From Chryseobacterium sp. (GTDB taxonomy: Bacteria > Bacteroidota > Bacteroidia > Flavobacteriales > Weeksellaceae): a stretch of DNA of 12,348 nt. Numbering within the stretch: position 1 is the stretch's first letter; each line of letters starts with the position of its first letter. Under the pieces are notes generated by a model. That model made no database searches. It was not told where the DNA came from and saw only the letters and a list, made by a program, of their open reading frames with translations. The position numbers and the translations under genes were made by a program. The stretch is taken from positions 1-12,348 of the forward strand of contig QFQW01000102.1 of assembly GCA_003248755.1 (NCBI GenBank), read 5' to 3'. Positions 6,092 to 12,348 of the stretch are shown one piece after another.

Positions 6092-7456
6092 ATGTACACA
6101 TTCAAAGGATTATTGACCGAGAACGGATGGCTTGAAAATGCTTTTGTAAAGCTGGATGAGTCCGGAAATATCTCCGAACTGAAAACCGTCGAAACACCCG
6201 AAGGCGAATTTGTGAACGGTTATGTTTTACCGGGATTTCAGAATGCGCATTCACACGCTTTCCAATATGCGATGTGCGGATTGGCAGAATATTTTGAAGG
6301 TTCGGAAGTTCCGGATGATTTCTGGAGCTGGCGCGATGCGATGTACAGAATTGCACTTTCATTATCGCCCGAACAAATGGAAGATGTTGCAGCGATGTTG
6401 TATGCAGAAATGCTGAGAAATGGTTATACATCGGTTGCGGAGTTCCATTATGTGCATCATGATAAAGATGGAAAAGCTTATCAAAATCTTTCGGAATTAG
6501 GAGAAAGATTGGTAGCAGCTGCGAAAAGAGCCGGGATCAGGATTACTTTGATTCCTATGTTTTATCAGAAAGGAAATTTCGGAACGGAACCTTACGATCT
6601 GCAGAGACGTTTTATTTCTAAAACTATTGAAGATTATTACAAATTACTTGAAGCTTCTAAAAAAACGATTCAGTTTTATGACAAGGCAAATCTGGCGGTC
6701 GGTTCGCATTCTTTGAGAGCGGTCGCCAAAGAGGATTTGATTGAATCTTCGTTGCTTTCCAAAGATTATCCGTTTCATATCCATATTGCAGAACAATTGA
6801 AAGAAATCAAAGATTGCATTGACTTCTACGGAAAAAGGCCTGCAGAATGGCTTTTGGAACATTGTGATGTGAATGAGAATTTCAATTTGATTCATTGTAC
6901 GCATCTCGAAGATAACGAAATCGAAGGCATTGCAAAATCGGGTGCTAACATCGTTCTTTGTCCATCAACAGAAGGAAATTTGGGCGATGGAAGATTCCGA
7001 TTCAAAGATTATCAGAATTTTGGCGGGAACTGGTCCATCGGTACGGACAGCCAGATTTGTGTGAATCCTTTGGAAGATTTGCGTTTGCTTGATTATGGTC
7101 AAAGAATTCATACACACAGACGAGATACTTTTTTCAAACCAAATTTAGGCGACAGCGGATTCAATGCTCTGAAAACAGCCTGGAAATCCGGACGGAAATC
7201 GATGGAATTCGAGAACGACAATTTCTTCAAAGTCGGAGAAAGTTTTGATGCGGTTGTGATTGATGCAAAAGCACCTTTGATTGAAACGTCTTCACTCAAA
7301 AATCTTTGTAACACAATTGTTTATTCATCGGATTCTTCACATCTTTTGGGAACTTTGGTTGCAGGAAAATGGATTGTGAAAAATGGGAAACATGAGAATT
7401 ATGAAGATGTTAAACGAGGTTTTGTTAAGTCTATTAATGAAATCAAGATTAGATAA
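6092..7456 (+). CDS. hutF: Formimidoylglutamate deiminase
   Basis: 454 residues, full length for HutF of the amidohydrolase superfamily. It deiminates N-formimidoyl-L-glutamate to N-formylglutamate and ammonia, feeding HutG upstream. The metal-binding HxH is H53/H55 in QNAHSHAFQ. Further along are H231 and E234 in HIHIAEQ, H268 in LIHCTHLE and D319 in GTDSQ; these align in order with the zinc and catalytic residues known for HutF (HxH, H, E, H, D). The sequences FWSWRDAMYR (77-86) and PSTEGNLGDGRF (291-302) are diagnostic of HutF rather than of guanine or chlorohydrolase relatives. The presence of hutF plus hutG, not a one-step formiminoglutamase, shows the five-step histidine pathway. Nothing looks broken. 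Confidence 0.93.
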   Translation: MYTFKGLLTENGWLENAFVKLDESGNISELKTVETPEGEFVNGYVLPGFQNAHSHAFQYAMCGLAEYFEGSEVPDDFWSWRDAMYRIALSLSPEQMEDVAAMLYAEMLRNGYTSVAEFHYVHHDKDGKAYQNLSELGERLVAAAKRAGIRITLIPMFYQKGNFGTEPYDLQRRFISKTIEDYYKLLEASKKTIQFYDKANLAVGSHSLRAVAKEDLIESSLLSKDYPFHIHIAEQLKEIKDCIDFYGKRPAEWLLEHCDVNENFNLIHCTHLEDNEIEGIAKSGANIVLCPSTEGNLGDGRFRFKDYQNFGGNWSIGTDSQICVNPLEDLRLLDYGQRIHTHRRDTFFKPNLGDSGFNALKTAWKSGRKSMEFENDNFFKVGESFDAVVIDAKAPLIETSSLKNLCNTIVYSSDSSHLLGTLVAGKWIVKNGKHENYEDVKRGFVKSINEIKIR

Positions 7457-7465
7457 AACACACAG

Positions 7466-7543
7466 TTTGTCATTCTGAAAGCAACCCAACGTAGTGTTCG
7501 ACGAAGTTAATCTCAACAGTTTAGATTCCTACGGAATGACAAA
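7466..7543. repeat. 78-bp palindromic element between hutF and aat
   Basis: The ends are a perfect 10-bp inverted repeat, TTTGTCATTC (7466-7475) and GAATGACAAA (7534-7543). The body includes TGTTCGACGAAGTTAATCTCAACAG and TAGATTCCTACGGAATGAC (given as separate parts here). It resembles the dispersed TGTCATTCTGA...GGAATGACA intergenic repeats of flavobacteria and is a distant cousin of the TGTCATCCTGAG repeats near 1-680. It lies just 9 bp after hutF and may act as its transcription terminator or an RNA-stabilising stem. Confidence 0.75.
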
Positions 7544-7578
7544 ATACCTTTTTAATTATTATAATTTCATTCCTAAAA

Positions 7579-8226
7579 ATGATTTGGTTAGACCCTGATG
7601 ATATTTCTTTTCCCGACCCGGAACTTTATGACCCGGAAGATGGGTTGATGGCGATTGGCGGTGATTTGAGGCCAGAAAGACTTTGGTTTGCCTATCAATT
7701 AGGGTTATTTCCCTGGTATAATGAAGGTGAGGAAATCCTTTGGTGGTGTCCGGACCCAAGATTTGTGATGTTGCCTAATGAAATCAAAATTTCAAAATCG
7801 ATGAGGAAAATTTTGAGAGATCAAGTTTTTGAATTCACGGAAAATGAATGTTTCGAAGACGTGATGAGAAACTGCAAAATAGCTGAAAGGAAAGGACAAG
7901 ACGGAACCTGGATCAATGAAGAACTCATCGATTCGTTTGTAAAACTTCATCAATTCGGGAAAGCAAAAAGCTTTGAGGTCTGGCAAAACGGTGAATTGGT
8001 CGGAGGATTTTATGGAATCCTAGTCGGAAATGTTTTCTGTGGTGAAAGTATGTTCTCTAAAGCTTCCAATGCATCGAAAGCCGGATTTATCCATTTCACA
8101 ACCAAATATCAAAATGAATGGGAACTGATCGACTGCCAGATCCATTCCGAACATTTGGAAAGTCTTGGTGCGAGGATGATTCCCAAAATCGATTATTTAA
8201 AACTATTAAAACAACAAAAATCTTGA
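7579..8226 (+). CDS. aat: Leucyl/phenylalanyl-tRNA--protein transferase
   Basis: 215 residues, full length. It transfers Leu or Phe from aminoacyl-tRNA to the N-terminal Lys or Arg of proteins, marking them for ClpAP/ClpS degradation (bacterial N-end rule); cytoplasmic. Family motifs in order: DGLMAIGGDL (21-30), YQLGLFPWY (39-47), WWCPDPRFV (55-63, with Cys where Ser is usual), GTWINEEL (109-116), LHQFGKAKSFEVW (123-135), LVGGFYGILVGNVFCGESMFS (140-160, split here for clarity at GILVG), NASKAGFIHF (164-173) and SEHLESLGAR (190-199). It is translationally coupled to the downstream exporter by a 4-base overlap. It is preceded by a palindromic repeat, so it is probably not co-transcribed efficiently with hutF. 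Confidence 0.95.
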   Translation: MIWLDPDDISFPDPELYDPEDGLMAIGGDLRPERLWFAYQLGLFPWYNEGEEILWWCPDPRFVMLPNEIKISKSMRKILRDQVFEFTENECFEDVMRNCKIAERKGQDGTWINEELIDSFVKLHQFGKAKSFEVWQNGELVGGFYGILVGNVFCGESMFSKASNASKAGFIHFTTKYQNEWELIDCQIHSEHLESLGARMIPKIDYLKLLKQQKS

Positions 8227-9104
8227 ATACTGAAAAACAAAAATGGGTTCTCCTGATAGCATTGTCTGTCATCTGGGGTTCCTCATTTATATTGATAAAA
8301 AAATCGCTGGAACATTTCAATCCTTATGAAGTGGGTGCGTTACGTGTCCTAATTTCCGGAATCGTCCTGATGCCTTACGCCATTTCTAAAATAAAAAAAT
8401 TCCCGAAGAAACATACAATCTGGCTGATCATTGCAGCATTTACAGGAAGTTTCATCCCGATGTTCCTTTTTCCAATGGCAGAGACTGAAATCAGCAGTAG
8501 CATTGCGGGAATCATCAATTCTATGATGCCGATTTTCGTGATTATCGTCGGTTCATTGGTTTGGAAATTCTCTACAACAAAAAGACAACTGATCGGTGTC
8601 CTGATAAGTTTTGTTGGCGCCTGTATATTGGCTCTCGGAAGCGGAGAAAGTGGCGAGATCAAGATCTATCCGATCCTGTTATTAATTCTGGCAGTTCTAC
8701 TCTATGCGATATGTACAACTACTATCAAATCCAAATTGTACGAAGTGCCGGCAATCCTGATGTCGGCTTACGTATTTTCATTCATCTTGTTTTTACCTTC
8801 ATTGATTGCTTTGGTTTTTGCCGGATTTTTCAAAGATTTCAGTTTGAATCAAAGTACACTGGAAGGATTGGGCTTTGTTGCAATATTATCAATCTTCGGG
8901 ACCGGATTGGCAATGATGATGAACTATAAATTATTGAGCATCTCTACTCCACTTTTCGCATCTACAGTCACTTTATTAATGCCAATCGTGGCAATCATCT
9001 GGGGAATTTTAGATGGAGAAAAACTGACAACTCAGCAATCTGTTGGTGCTTTAATAATCCTGGCAGGATTGATATTTTTGAGGAGTAAGCCTAAGACAGT
9101 TTAA
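8223..9104 (+). CDS. EamA/DMT-family membrane transporter
   Basis: 293 residues from a TTG start that overlaps the aat stop (TTGA, 8223-8226); the product then begins MNTEKQKWVLLIALSVIWGSS. No in-frame ATG is available near the family N-terminus. An upstream in-frame ATG at 8118 lies inside aat and would add 35 non-family residues, so it is rejected. Ten hydrophobic helices can be counted, arranged as two EamA repeats of five, each opening with a typical pattern (SVIWGSSFILIKKSL, 15-29; LAVLLYAICTTTIKSKL, 156-172). The closing segment is GILDGEKLTTQQSVGALIILAGLIFL (261-286). Drug/metabolite exporters of this class move amino acids or other small metabolites across the inner membrane; substrate unknown. 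It converges on the next gene with a 6-bp gap and no separate terminator. Confidence 0.9.
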   Translation: MNTEKQKWVLLIALSVIWGSSFILIKKSLEHFNPYEVGALRVLISGIVLMPYAISKIKKFPKKHTIWLIIAAFTGSFIPMFLFPMAETEISSSIAGIINSMMPIFVIIVGSLVWKFSTTKRQLIGVLISFVGACILALGSGESGEIKIYPILLLILAVLLYAICTTTIKSKLYEVPAILMSAYVFSFILFLPSLIALVFAGFFKDFSLNQSTLEGLGFVAILSIFGTGLAMMMNYKLLSISTPLFASTVTLLMPIVAIIWGILDGEKLTTQQSVGALIILAGLIFLRSKPKTV

Positions 9105-9110
9105 ATTAAA

Positions 9111-9956
9111 TTATTCTTCAAGAGAATTTTTCGATAATATATACGTCTCCAGCATATGATCCGATAACTCATGAAGTTCTGCATTATTTTCGGGATTTTT
9201 TCCGTCAGCTGTAAAAAATTCTATCACTTTATTTTTTTTAGAATACCAAATTCCTTTGGTTGATTTGATTGTATCTGGACATGTTATTTTTTTAAAATTA
9301 TCAACAAGTTTCATATCAATTGCAATCAATCTGTTTTTAGTATTATTACAATCTTCAGGGATATATTCTTTTCCATTCCAATACATACATTGTTTTGGAG
9401 CAACTTCTACATTCTCATAAATTTTATTTCCCACAAACAAACTTCCACAAAGTAAAGCCCCTATTATTCCATAACCGCTATGTTTGGTTATATAATCTGA
9501 CAAATTAAAAGTTTGATTATTATCATTATTATTAAAAAGAGTAAAAATAAAACTAGAACCTTCCTTTGCAGAAAAAGATTGCTCATTATTGTCGATGCTT
9601 ACTTTTATTGTAGTAGAATCATTAATTTTTTTTTCAAATGCAGAGTTCTTACAAAAATCGTCGTAATCTTTATATCCGACATATTTACTTAATTGATCCA
9701 AAGTAATTTCATCAATATAGCGATCTTTATTATTTTCAACAAGATCAGTGTAATAACGAATAAACATTTTTTCATTTTTCGCAAACCCAAATTTCTCTTC
9801 AAATAGAGAATTTATATAAGCAGCTCTTGGACTTTTCCCTTTTTTAGAAAGTTCATTTTTTGCTTGTTCAAAAGCCTTCTCAACTAGTATTTTCTTCTTT
9901 TCATACATATATTTTGCTTGAAGAATTAAATCCGTGTCCAAATTAGACAAAACCAT
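9111..9956 (-). CDS. Membrane-anchored protein of a conserved Bacteroidota family, function unknown
   Basis: 281 residues. Residues 1-105 are charged and helical: FEQAKNELSKKGKSPRAAYINSLFEEKFG, then IRYYTDLVEN and ITLDQLSKYVGYKDYDDFC (84-102). The last segment resembles the LS.YLGY..F.DF motif found in putative HTH or regulatory N-termini of Bacteroidota proteins. There is one transmembrane helix at about 160-176 (SGYGIIGALLCGSLFVG). The C-terminal domain starts at CMYWNGKEYIPEDC (190-203) and includes NFKKI, GIWYSKKNKVIEFFTADGKNP and a final SDHMLETYIL. I recall similar one-helix proteins with a CM(Y/F)W..D.Y...C domain in flavobacteria, without known function. A cytoplasmic N-terminus and periplasmic C-terminus would suit a one-component membrane sensor; this is inference. 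A 14-bp palindrome lies 11 bp upstream of the start. The gene is AT-rich. Confidence 0.75.
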   Translation of the reverse strand: MVLSNLDTDLILQAKYMYEKKKILVEKAFEQAKNELSKKGKSPRAAYINSLFEEKFGFAKNEKMFIRYYTDLVENNKDRYIDEITLDQLSKYVGYKDYDDFCKNSAFEKKINDSTTIKVSIDNNEQSFSAKEGSSFIFTLFNNNDNNQTFNLSDYITKHSGYGIIGALLCGSLFVGNKIYENVEVAPKQCMYWNGKEYIPEDCNNTKNRLIAIDMKLVDNFKKITCPDTIKSTKGIWYSKKNKVIEFFTADGKNPENNAELHELSDHMLETYILSKNSLEE

Positions 9957-9967
9957 GTCCTAAAATC

Positions 9968-9981
9968 TACGGTTTTCCGTA
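9968..9981. promoter_or_regulatory. Palindromic operator candidate TACGG-N4-CCGTA
   Basis: A perfect 14-bp palindrome (TACGGTTTTCCGTA), 11 bp upstream of the minus-strand start codon and 315 bp before the plus-strand peptide gene. Its symmetry and size suit a dimeric regulator, for example a NarL/LuxR-type response regulator. A TAGATTTT element (minus strand) adjoins it and could be a -7 box, which would place the palindrome over the promoter core. Both readings are inference. Confidence 0.5.
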
Positions 9982-10296
9982 AAAAACCATATAAATATGT
10001 CCACTCTGTGTCCATCGCATGTCTGGGATACAACACTACTTTTATCTGAAATTTGTAATCAGAAATCAGTGATAAACAAAACATTACAAAAACAAAGTTA
10101 CAAAACTGGTTTCAAAAAACAACCTGATAAAACGGAGGAAAATCTCTGGCTTGGGAAGCAGAAATCTCTCTTCCGTTTTTGAAGGTTCACTTCCCAAAAA
10201 TTTAAGAAGCGCTTCTTTTTTCAAAACTGTGTAAACATGCTTGCGACCGGTGTCGCAGGGAAGAACACGAATGTCAATTTTTAAATTTTTAAAATC
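9982..10296 (+). other. Structured, gene-free leader of the peptide gene
   Basis: Three stems can be seen. 10129-10139 (AAAACGGAGGA) pairs with 10169-10179 (TCTTCCGTTTT) around a loop holding GGCTT...AAGC, followed by T residues. 10204-10217 is the perfect palindrome AAGAAGCGCTTCTT followed by TTTT. 10242-10257 (TGCGAC-CGGT-GTCGCA) is a GC-rich stem in otherwise AT-rich DNA. The first two resemble terminators or attenuators. I see no convincing gene; a 61-codon frame at 9997-10182 lacks protein-like character. No TAnnTTTG promoter was found with confidence. Confidence 0.5.
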
Positions 10297-10470
10297 ATGT
10301 TACAATTTCTTTTAATATTATTGGGATTAATTTCAAATCCTTCAAGTTCAAATAACAATACATCAAGCTGTGGAGGTGATGGAAATACAATCACAACGTC
10401 CGCGCCACAACCAAATCCGAATCCTGGAGGTACGGGAGGAGAAGATGGACAAACCCCACCAAGAAAGTAA
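10297..10470 (+). CDS. 57-residue secreted or membrane-linked peptide
   Basis: ATG at 10297, TAA at 10468-10470. The N-terminus MLQFLLILLGLIS is a short hydrophobic segment (signal or anchor). After it come a Ser/Asn stretch (NPSSSNNNTSS), SCGGDGNT with the only cysteine (C32), and a Pro/Gly-rich tail ending PNPGGTGGEDGQTPPRK. The features supporting reality are a strong intrinsic terminator 10 bp after the stop and a structured leader. Codon use is also protein-like: the Pro/Gly repeats are written with varied codons. I recall small flavobacterial proteins of this style encoded beside TPR sensor kinases, but no function is known to me. Possible roles are a secreted signal peptide for the sensor downstream or a small surface protein; both are inference. 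Confidence 0.65.
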   Translation: MLQFLLILLGLISNPSSSNNNTSSCGGDGNTITTSAPQPNPNPGGTGGEDGQTPPRK

Positions 10471-10480
10471 ATACCAAATT

Positions 10481-10519
10481 AAAAAAGTAGTGAAAGGAAA
10501 TTCTTTCACTATTTTTTTT
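10481..10519 (+). terminator. Intrinsic terminator of the peptide gene
   Basis: TAGTGAAAG (10488-10496) pairs perfectly with CTTTCACTA (10503-10511), extended by a G-T and A-T pairs, and is followed by eight T residues. It separates the peptide gene from the TPR gene 22 bp further on, so the latter depends on read-through or a promoter within the gap. Confidence 0.9.
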
Positions 10520-10541
10520 AATTTTAAGTCAAATAAAAACC

Positions 10542-11672
10542 GTGAAATTCTACTATCCATTTATTATTCTTTTATGTCTTTCTTGCAAGAAAACTTCCGA
10601 AATTAAAAATGACCTTAAAAAGTCAAACCATTTTTATGACAAGGCCTTTGAATTTTTAGATAAAAATAAAAGAGATAGTGCATTCTACTATTTTAATTTA
10701 AGCAAAGATGATTTTTCAAGAAACAAAGACAGCCTTGGCATTGCTAAAAGCCTGATTAATATGGCAATAATTCAAGAAAATGAGGGAGATAATTTTGGTT
10801 CTCAAGAAACAAGTGTATTAGCTTTAAAATATTTAAAATCTACTAAGCAAGATAATCATTACTATTTAGCGACAAATTATAATAATATGGGAATCGTTAA
10901 TGGTAAACTAAAAAACTATTATCAATCTTTAGATTTTTTTGAAAAAGCAATTTATTATACTGATGATAAAGTGAATAAAGTTATTTATCAAAATAATCTT
11001 GCAAATGCTTTTAGAAGAATCAGAAAATTCAACAATGCTTTATTGACCTATAATAAAATATTGAGTGAAAATATAAACCAAAAAGAATACTCTAGAATAT
11101 TGTCAAATTTAGCTTATACAAAATGGCTTCAAAGAAATGATTACAATCCTGTTCCCGAATTAAAAAAAGCATTAAATATTAGATTCAAAGAAAATGATTA
11201 TTGGGGACAAAACGCAAGTTATTCTCATTTAGCCGATTATTATTCAAAAAACAAAACAGACTCAGCATTATTTTATGCAAAAAAAATGTTTGATGTTGCC
11301 AATAAAATTAAAAGTCCGGACGACCAGATCGAAGCATTGCAGAAGCTCATTGTTCTGGATTCCAAAAACTATGCATCACACTTCAGCCGATATCAAGCGT
11401 TGAATGACAGCCTTCAAACTGCAAGAAACAAAGCGAAAAATCAGTTTGCCCTGATCCGATATGAAACTGAAAAGAATAAAGCAGACTTTCTAAAAGCCAA
11501 AGCTGAAAGTACGCAAAAACAAAATCAAATTATAAAACAATATGTTGTAATTGCAATTATAATCTTATCATTAGTATTATTAATCATATCATTTAGAAAA
11601 CGACAAAAACGACTTAAGCAAGAGAAGCTTTTAGAAGTAAAAAATACGGAATTAAAATATTCCAAAAAATAA
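10542..11672 (+). CDS. TPR lipoprotein sensor, apparently lacking its histidine-kinase domain
   Basis: 376 residues from a GTG start. The signal MKFYYPFIILLCLSCKK carries a flavobacterial lipobox with likely lipidated C15. Residues about 25-260 form helical TPR-like repeats (KAFEFLDKNKRDSAFYYFNLSKDDF; TNYNNMGIVNGKLKNYYQSLDFFEKAI; NNLANAFRRIRKFNNALLTYNKIL). A coiled helix follows (295-330), then one transmembrane helix at about 334-350 and the basic stretch FRKRQKRLKQEKLLEVKNTELKYSKK. In related TPR-histidine kinases of flavobacteria, as I recall them, ELKYSKK runs on directly into the histidine-box helix VHD.VAN. Here a TAA follows at 11670 and no kinase sequence is found in any frame downstream. 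So the gene is probably truncated, or a shortened receptor. The 11310-11480 part is richer in GC than the rest. Confidence 0.75.
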   Translation: MKFYYPFIILLCLSCKKTSEIKNDLKKSNHFYDKAFEFLDKNKRDSAFYYFNLSKDDFSRNKDSLGIAKSLINMAIIQENEGDNFGSQETSVLALKYLKSTKQDNHYYLATNYNNMGIVNGKLKNYYQSLDFFEKAIYYTDDKVNKVIYQNNLANAFRRIRKFNNALLTYNKILSENINQKEYSRILSNLAYTKWLQRNDYNPVPELKKALNIRFKENDYWGQNASYSHLADYYSKNKTDSALFYAKKMFDVANKIKSPDDQIEALQKLIVLDSKNYASHFSRYQALNDSLQTARNKAKNQFALIRYETEKNKADFLKAKAESTQKQNQIIKQYVVIAIIILSLVLLIISFRKRQKRLKQEKLLEVKNTELKYSKK

Positions 11673-12348
11673 TTTACATGTACATGAGTCACAAGTGCCC
11701 ATCTCAAAGAAAGCTGGGCAACAGTCCGGGCAGTTTGAGCACATTTTCAGGAATCTCCGCGAATTCTGAAGGAAACCAATTAGATTTTATTGGAAAGGCT
11801 AACAAGATCGTCTAAAAGAACAAATAGTTAAAAAAGAGAAGTTCATGTCTTTATGAATAAGCTTGGCATGCCGCAGATGACAATCTACACATCGATACGT
11901 CTTTTATACTAGGTTGAGCCATAATAGTTTCATAGCTTTTTTATCTGTGCTTGATAACTGCTTGGACTGATGAATAACTGTTTCGTTGACACGAGGGTAT
12001 TATTATTTTGAAGAATGAGAAAGTAGCTTACACATTTGCACCTGATAATACTGTTTGAACTGATGACTAATTGTTCCGTTAACACGAGAGTACTAACTTT
12101 TACCAAGTGAGAAAATAGCTAGCATATTTTGCTTTAAAGAAAAGATAGTTATAAAAAGATTTTTACTTGTAAATTACAATTTTCATGTTATAGGTAGCAT
12201 CTAACGATTCAACTTTTCAGTATTACCCTGTTTACCCGTAGATAAGAGCGCTTTCATTTTTTTAAAACATTTACAACTGAATAGAATTTTTTTTGCTTCC
12301 ATTCAACAATTAACATGATTATTTTTCAACGACGTGAAACTACCGCTT
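11673..12348. other. Gene-free region after the truncated sensor
   Basis: 676 bp up to the window edge with no supported coding sequence on either strand. It contains a degenerate 91-bp tandem repeat (11950-12131) and a 30-codon cysteine-rich frame on the minus strand (11652-11744) discussed under findings. The segment 12132-12348 is very AT-rich and I see nothing definite in it. No transposase, inverted terminal repeats or target duplication were recognised. Confidence 0.5.
11950..12131. repeat. Degenerate 91-bp tandem direct repeat (two units)
   Basis: Units at 11950-12040 and 12041-12131. Shared blocks in the same order include TGATAA, ACTGATGA, CGTTNACACGAGNGTA, TGAGAAANTAGCT and CATNTTTGC. 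By eye about three quarters of positions agree. The 20 bases before the first unit (TAGCTTTTTTATCTGTGC) resemble the end of a unit, hinting at an older third copy. Confidence 0.65.

Noticed and set aside
8118..8222. Upstream ATG for the exporter inside aat
   Set aside because: It would add 35 polar residues before the first membrane helix, and they are just the other frame of aat. The TTG at 8223 gives the family-like N-terminus.
9997..10182. 61-codon plus-strand frame in the leader
   Set aside because: It lacks hydrophobic or domain pattern, and its end is the first stem of the structured leader.
11673..11820. Continuation of the sensor as a frameshifted kinase (a frame reading VHESQVPISKK...)
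   Set aside because: Only the first two residues resemble the histidine box. The rest has no kinase motifs and stops after about 30 codons.

Overview
The window looks like a chromosomal segment of a low-GC Bacteroidota, most likely a Chryseobacterium-type member of the Weeksellaceae. The evidence is AT-rich non-coding DNA, Bacteroidota promoters (TTTG about 20 bp before TAnnTTTG), weak or absent Shine-Dalgarno sites, tRNAs without an encoded CCA, and families typical of the group: DUF3127, a lipoprotein with an SCKK lipobox, and the TPR-sensor type. The assignment rests on reading protein and DNA patterns only; no search was run.

Layout. (1) 1-780: a small GIY-YIG nuclease gene lies between near-identical 101-bp repeats of a palindromic family, with a third, diverged copy downstream. 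(2) 784-2215: an HU-like/DUF4469 DNA-binding protein, much richer in GC than its surroundings, then a very strong hairpin and a secreted protein made of two related modules. (3) 2216-3978: a long gene-free leader, a short-chain dehydrogenase with its own terminator, and a small membrane-protein gene that is a pseudogene with three separate lesions. (4) 4078-4480: a minus-strand tRNA operon, Leu(TAG)-Gly(GCC)-Leu(TAA), with a recognisable promoter and terminator. (5) 4521-9104: a plus-strand housekeeping block: a DUF3127 protein with an SSB-like acidic tip, hutG and hutF (last two steps of the five-step histidine route, formimidoylglutamate to glutamate), aat (N-end-rule transferase) and an EamA exporter that overlaps aat. 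Two unrelated palindromic repeats fill the gaps before and after hutF. (6) 9111-11672: an accessory signalling-like cluster. It holds a minus-strand membrane-anchored protein with a 14-bp palindrome just upstream of its start, a structured leader, an unannotated 57-residue secreted peptide gene, and a TPR lipoprotein/sensor that stops just where the histidine-kinase domain of related proteins would begin. (7) 11673-12348: gene-free, AT-rich DNA with a degenerate 91-bp tandem repeat, possibly the scar of whatever removed the kinase half.

The best candidates for something new are the GIY-YIG/repeat unit, which resembles a REP element with its mobilising enzyme, and the peptide plus truncated TPR-sensor cluster with its palindrome and structured leader. 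The DUF3127 protein ending like SSB is also worth following.
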